Below, one piece after another: positions 32,289-33,090 of a DNA stretch of 33,090 nt. The stretch is from Klebsiella pneumoniae (GTDB lineage Bacteria > Myxococcota_A > UBA796 > SXON01). Every line of letters begins with the position of its first letter. Within the stretch, counting starts at the first letter, position 1. The notes under the pieces were generated by a model. It saw only the letters and a list, made by a program, of their open reading frames with translations. It was not told where the DNA came from and did no database searches. The stretch covers positions 1 to 33,090 of the forward strand of contig CAMAWH010000056.1 in assembly GCA_945861635.1 (NCBI GenBank), written 5' to 3'. Made by a program: the position numbers and the translations under genes.

Positions 32289-32831
32289 GTGACACCCCGT
32301 CAGCGAAGCAACCCGCCGCGCCCGCCCCCACCGGCCGCCGAACACGACGTCATCGACTGCACCTGTGACGCCGTTTTCAACGACTACGTCGAAGGCGCCC
32401 CCTGCCCAGGGAGTCCCAATGGGAACGTGACAGGTCTGAGTGTGGAGGACGTGGCAGCTTCGGCGGGAGCACACGGAAGCACGCAAGGTCCCTGCAAGCT
32501 CACGTACACCTGCCGCGACAGTTCGAGCGTGTGCGAGTGCCACACCGCCGTGCCCAGCGGTGAGGGCGGTTGGGTCCAGGCTTGCTACAATGCGTGGAGT
32601 TCCCAAGGAATCTTCTATGAGGAGGTGGCGGGGTCAGGGGTCTGGATACGACCGGCACAGTCCACCAAGTCGCTCTCGTGTACGTACGTGGGTGGCGCAC
32701 TGCCGTGCGAATGCGTCTACACCTGTGCCAACGGCGAACTGGCGAGCGCGACTCCGCTGGCCGCGTGCAGCAGGGCGGGCTGTAATGGCTTCTCCGCTGC
32801 GTGTGGCACGGTTACGGATAACCCCCGATGA
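32289..32831 (+). CDS. second copy of Cys-rich domain
   Basis: As read, 180 residues from a GTG at 32289, with no strong ribosome site. The Cys pattern equals that of the 405-residue protein: DVIDCTCD, APCP, CKLTYTC, VCEC, ACYNAW, then SCTY and CECVYTC, plus later Cys (AACSRAGCNGF, ACGTV). The DNA for DVIDCTCD is nearly the same in both genes, so they come from a duplication. The protein ends shortly after this domain and lacks the Gly-rich linker and C-terminal domain. A frame change near 32330-32340 would join it to the frame starting at 32135, giving an N-terminus like the first copy. It may be a decayed or truncated paralogue, or a sequence error. Confidence 0.6.
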   Translation: MTPRQRSNPPRPPPPAAEHDVIDCTCDAVFNDYVEGAPCPGSPNGNVTGLSVEDVAASAGAHGSTQGPCKLTYTCRDSSSVCECHTAVPSGEGGWVQACYNAWSSQGIFYEEVAGSGVWIRPAQSTKSLSCTYVGGALPCECVYTCANGELASATPLAACSRAGCNGFSAACGTVTDNPR

Positions 32832-32954
32832 AATGACCCCCATTCCTCGGGTCCTGCCGCCGCGCCGATCCATTTTCATCCTTTCGAGGCTTAACAATCG
32901 CTTGACGCGCGTCAGGGTGCGCGAGGGGTCGCGCCGTGTGACGCCGGTCGGATC
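32832..32954. other. gap before IS transposase
   Basis: No gene is seen here. It holds the 10-bp palindrome GACGCGCGTC and a GCGCGA-GGGG-TCGCGC hairpin (32919-32934). One terminal inverted repeat of the adjacent insertion sequence may lie here, but with only one end in the window I cannot define it. Confidence 0.35.
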
Positions 32955-33090
32955 ATGCCGCCATCCGACCCCGAGATTCACTTCGCTCCGGTTGCCCACC
33001 TCCCGGTGTTGCGGGATTTGATCGACCAGCTCGACATCCACGGAATCATCGACGACATTCTTCCTAAACATGCACTCTCCCGGGTGTCGG
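32955..33090 (+). mobile_element. IS1634/IS4-type transposase, 5' end only
   Basis: The window cuts off after 45 codons. From the ATG at 32955 the product begins MPPSDPEIHFAPVAHLPVL and continues RDLIDQLDIHGIIDDILPKH. This matches the N-terminal DUF4277-type segment of IS1634/IS4-group transposases (L-I-D-x-L-x-I-x-x-I-I-D-x-x-L-PK). The catalytic DDE domain would lie beyond 33090. The element sits directly after the Cys-rich gene group and suggests a mobile or rearranged locus. Partial gene; the family call rests on about 40 residues. Confidence 0.55.

Overview
The window reads like chromosome from a high-GC Gram-negative bacterium of the Myxococcota (former Deltaproteobacteria) or a close relative. 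The evidence is a set of hallmark families rather than a marker gene: an AgmX/PglI C-terminal domain protein, MopE-type Ca/metal-binding repeat lipoproteins (one with eight repeats, one with a single repeat), lipoproteins with Asp/Thr or Asp/Ser-rich spacers after the lipobox, an AT-hook protein, paired M16 proteases and a PlsB acyltransferase. No rRNA, tRNA or CRISPR array was seen. Coding density is high, with many 1-17 nt overlaps that define operons.

Layout. 1-533 is non-coding with hairpins and a possible remnant of a type I methylase start. 534-5271 holds envelope proteins: AgmX-domain protein (-), a large MopE-repeat lipoprotein (-), a small lipoprotein (+) and an NTF2-like anchored protein (-). 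5329-7415 is a two-gene operon of an SPFH/flotillin-like protein and a divergent NAD-kinase-like protein. 7430-12200 has an amidase (-), a one-repeat MopE lipoprotein, a PlsB-like glycerol-3-phosphate acyltransferase and a small membrane protein. 12229-14309 (-) is a translationally coupled pair: a transglutaminase-like protein and a YkgJ-type Cys cluster protein. 14478-21954 (+) is a four-gene operon: two large secreted beta-rich proteins that share a module, then a catalytic and a non-catalytic M16 peptidase. 21914-24697 (-) has a YdjM-type membrane hydrolase, an AT-hook/HTH protein, a hypothetical protein and a TlpA-like lipoprotein. 24778-27744 is ettA and a convergent DEAD-box helicase. 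27877-29625 (-) is a beta-helix-like lipoprotein.

The right end, 29811-33090, looks accessory. It carries an unrecognised protein made of two similar ~100-residue domains that is split by an apparent -1 frameshift, a 405-residue protein with an unfamiliar 12-Cys domain plus Gly-rich linker and separate C-terminal domain, a 107-residue three-helix membrane protein coupled to it by a GTGA overlap, a second short copy of the 12-Cys domain with an apparent N-terminal frameshift, and the first 45 codons of an IS1634/IS4-type (DUF4277-like) transposase. None of the first proteins shows a signal peptide. The modular layout with a coupled small membrane protein resembles effector-immunity cassettes, but this is inference. 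This is the strongest candidate in the window for something undescribed.

Limits: all family calls were made by eye from motifs. Frameshifts could be real, programmed, or sequence errors. Promoters are mostly not resolvable.
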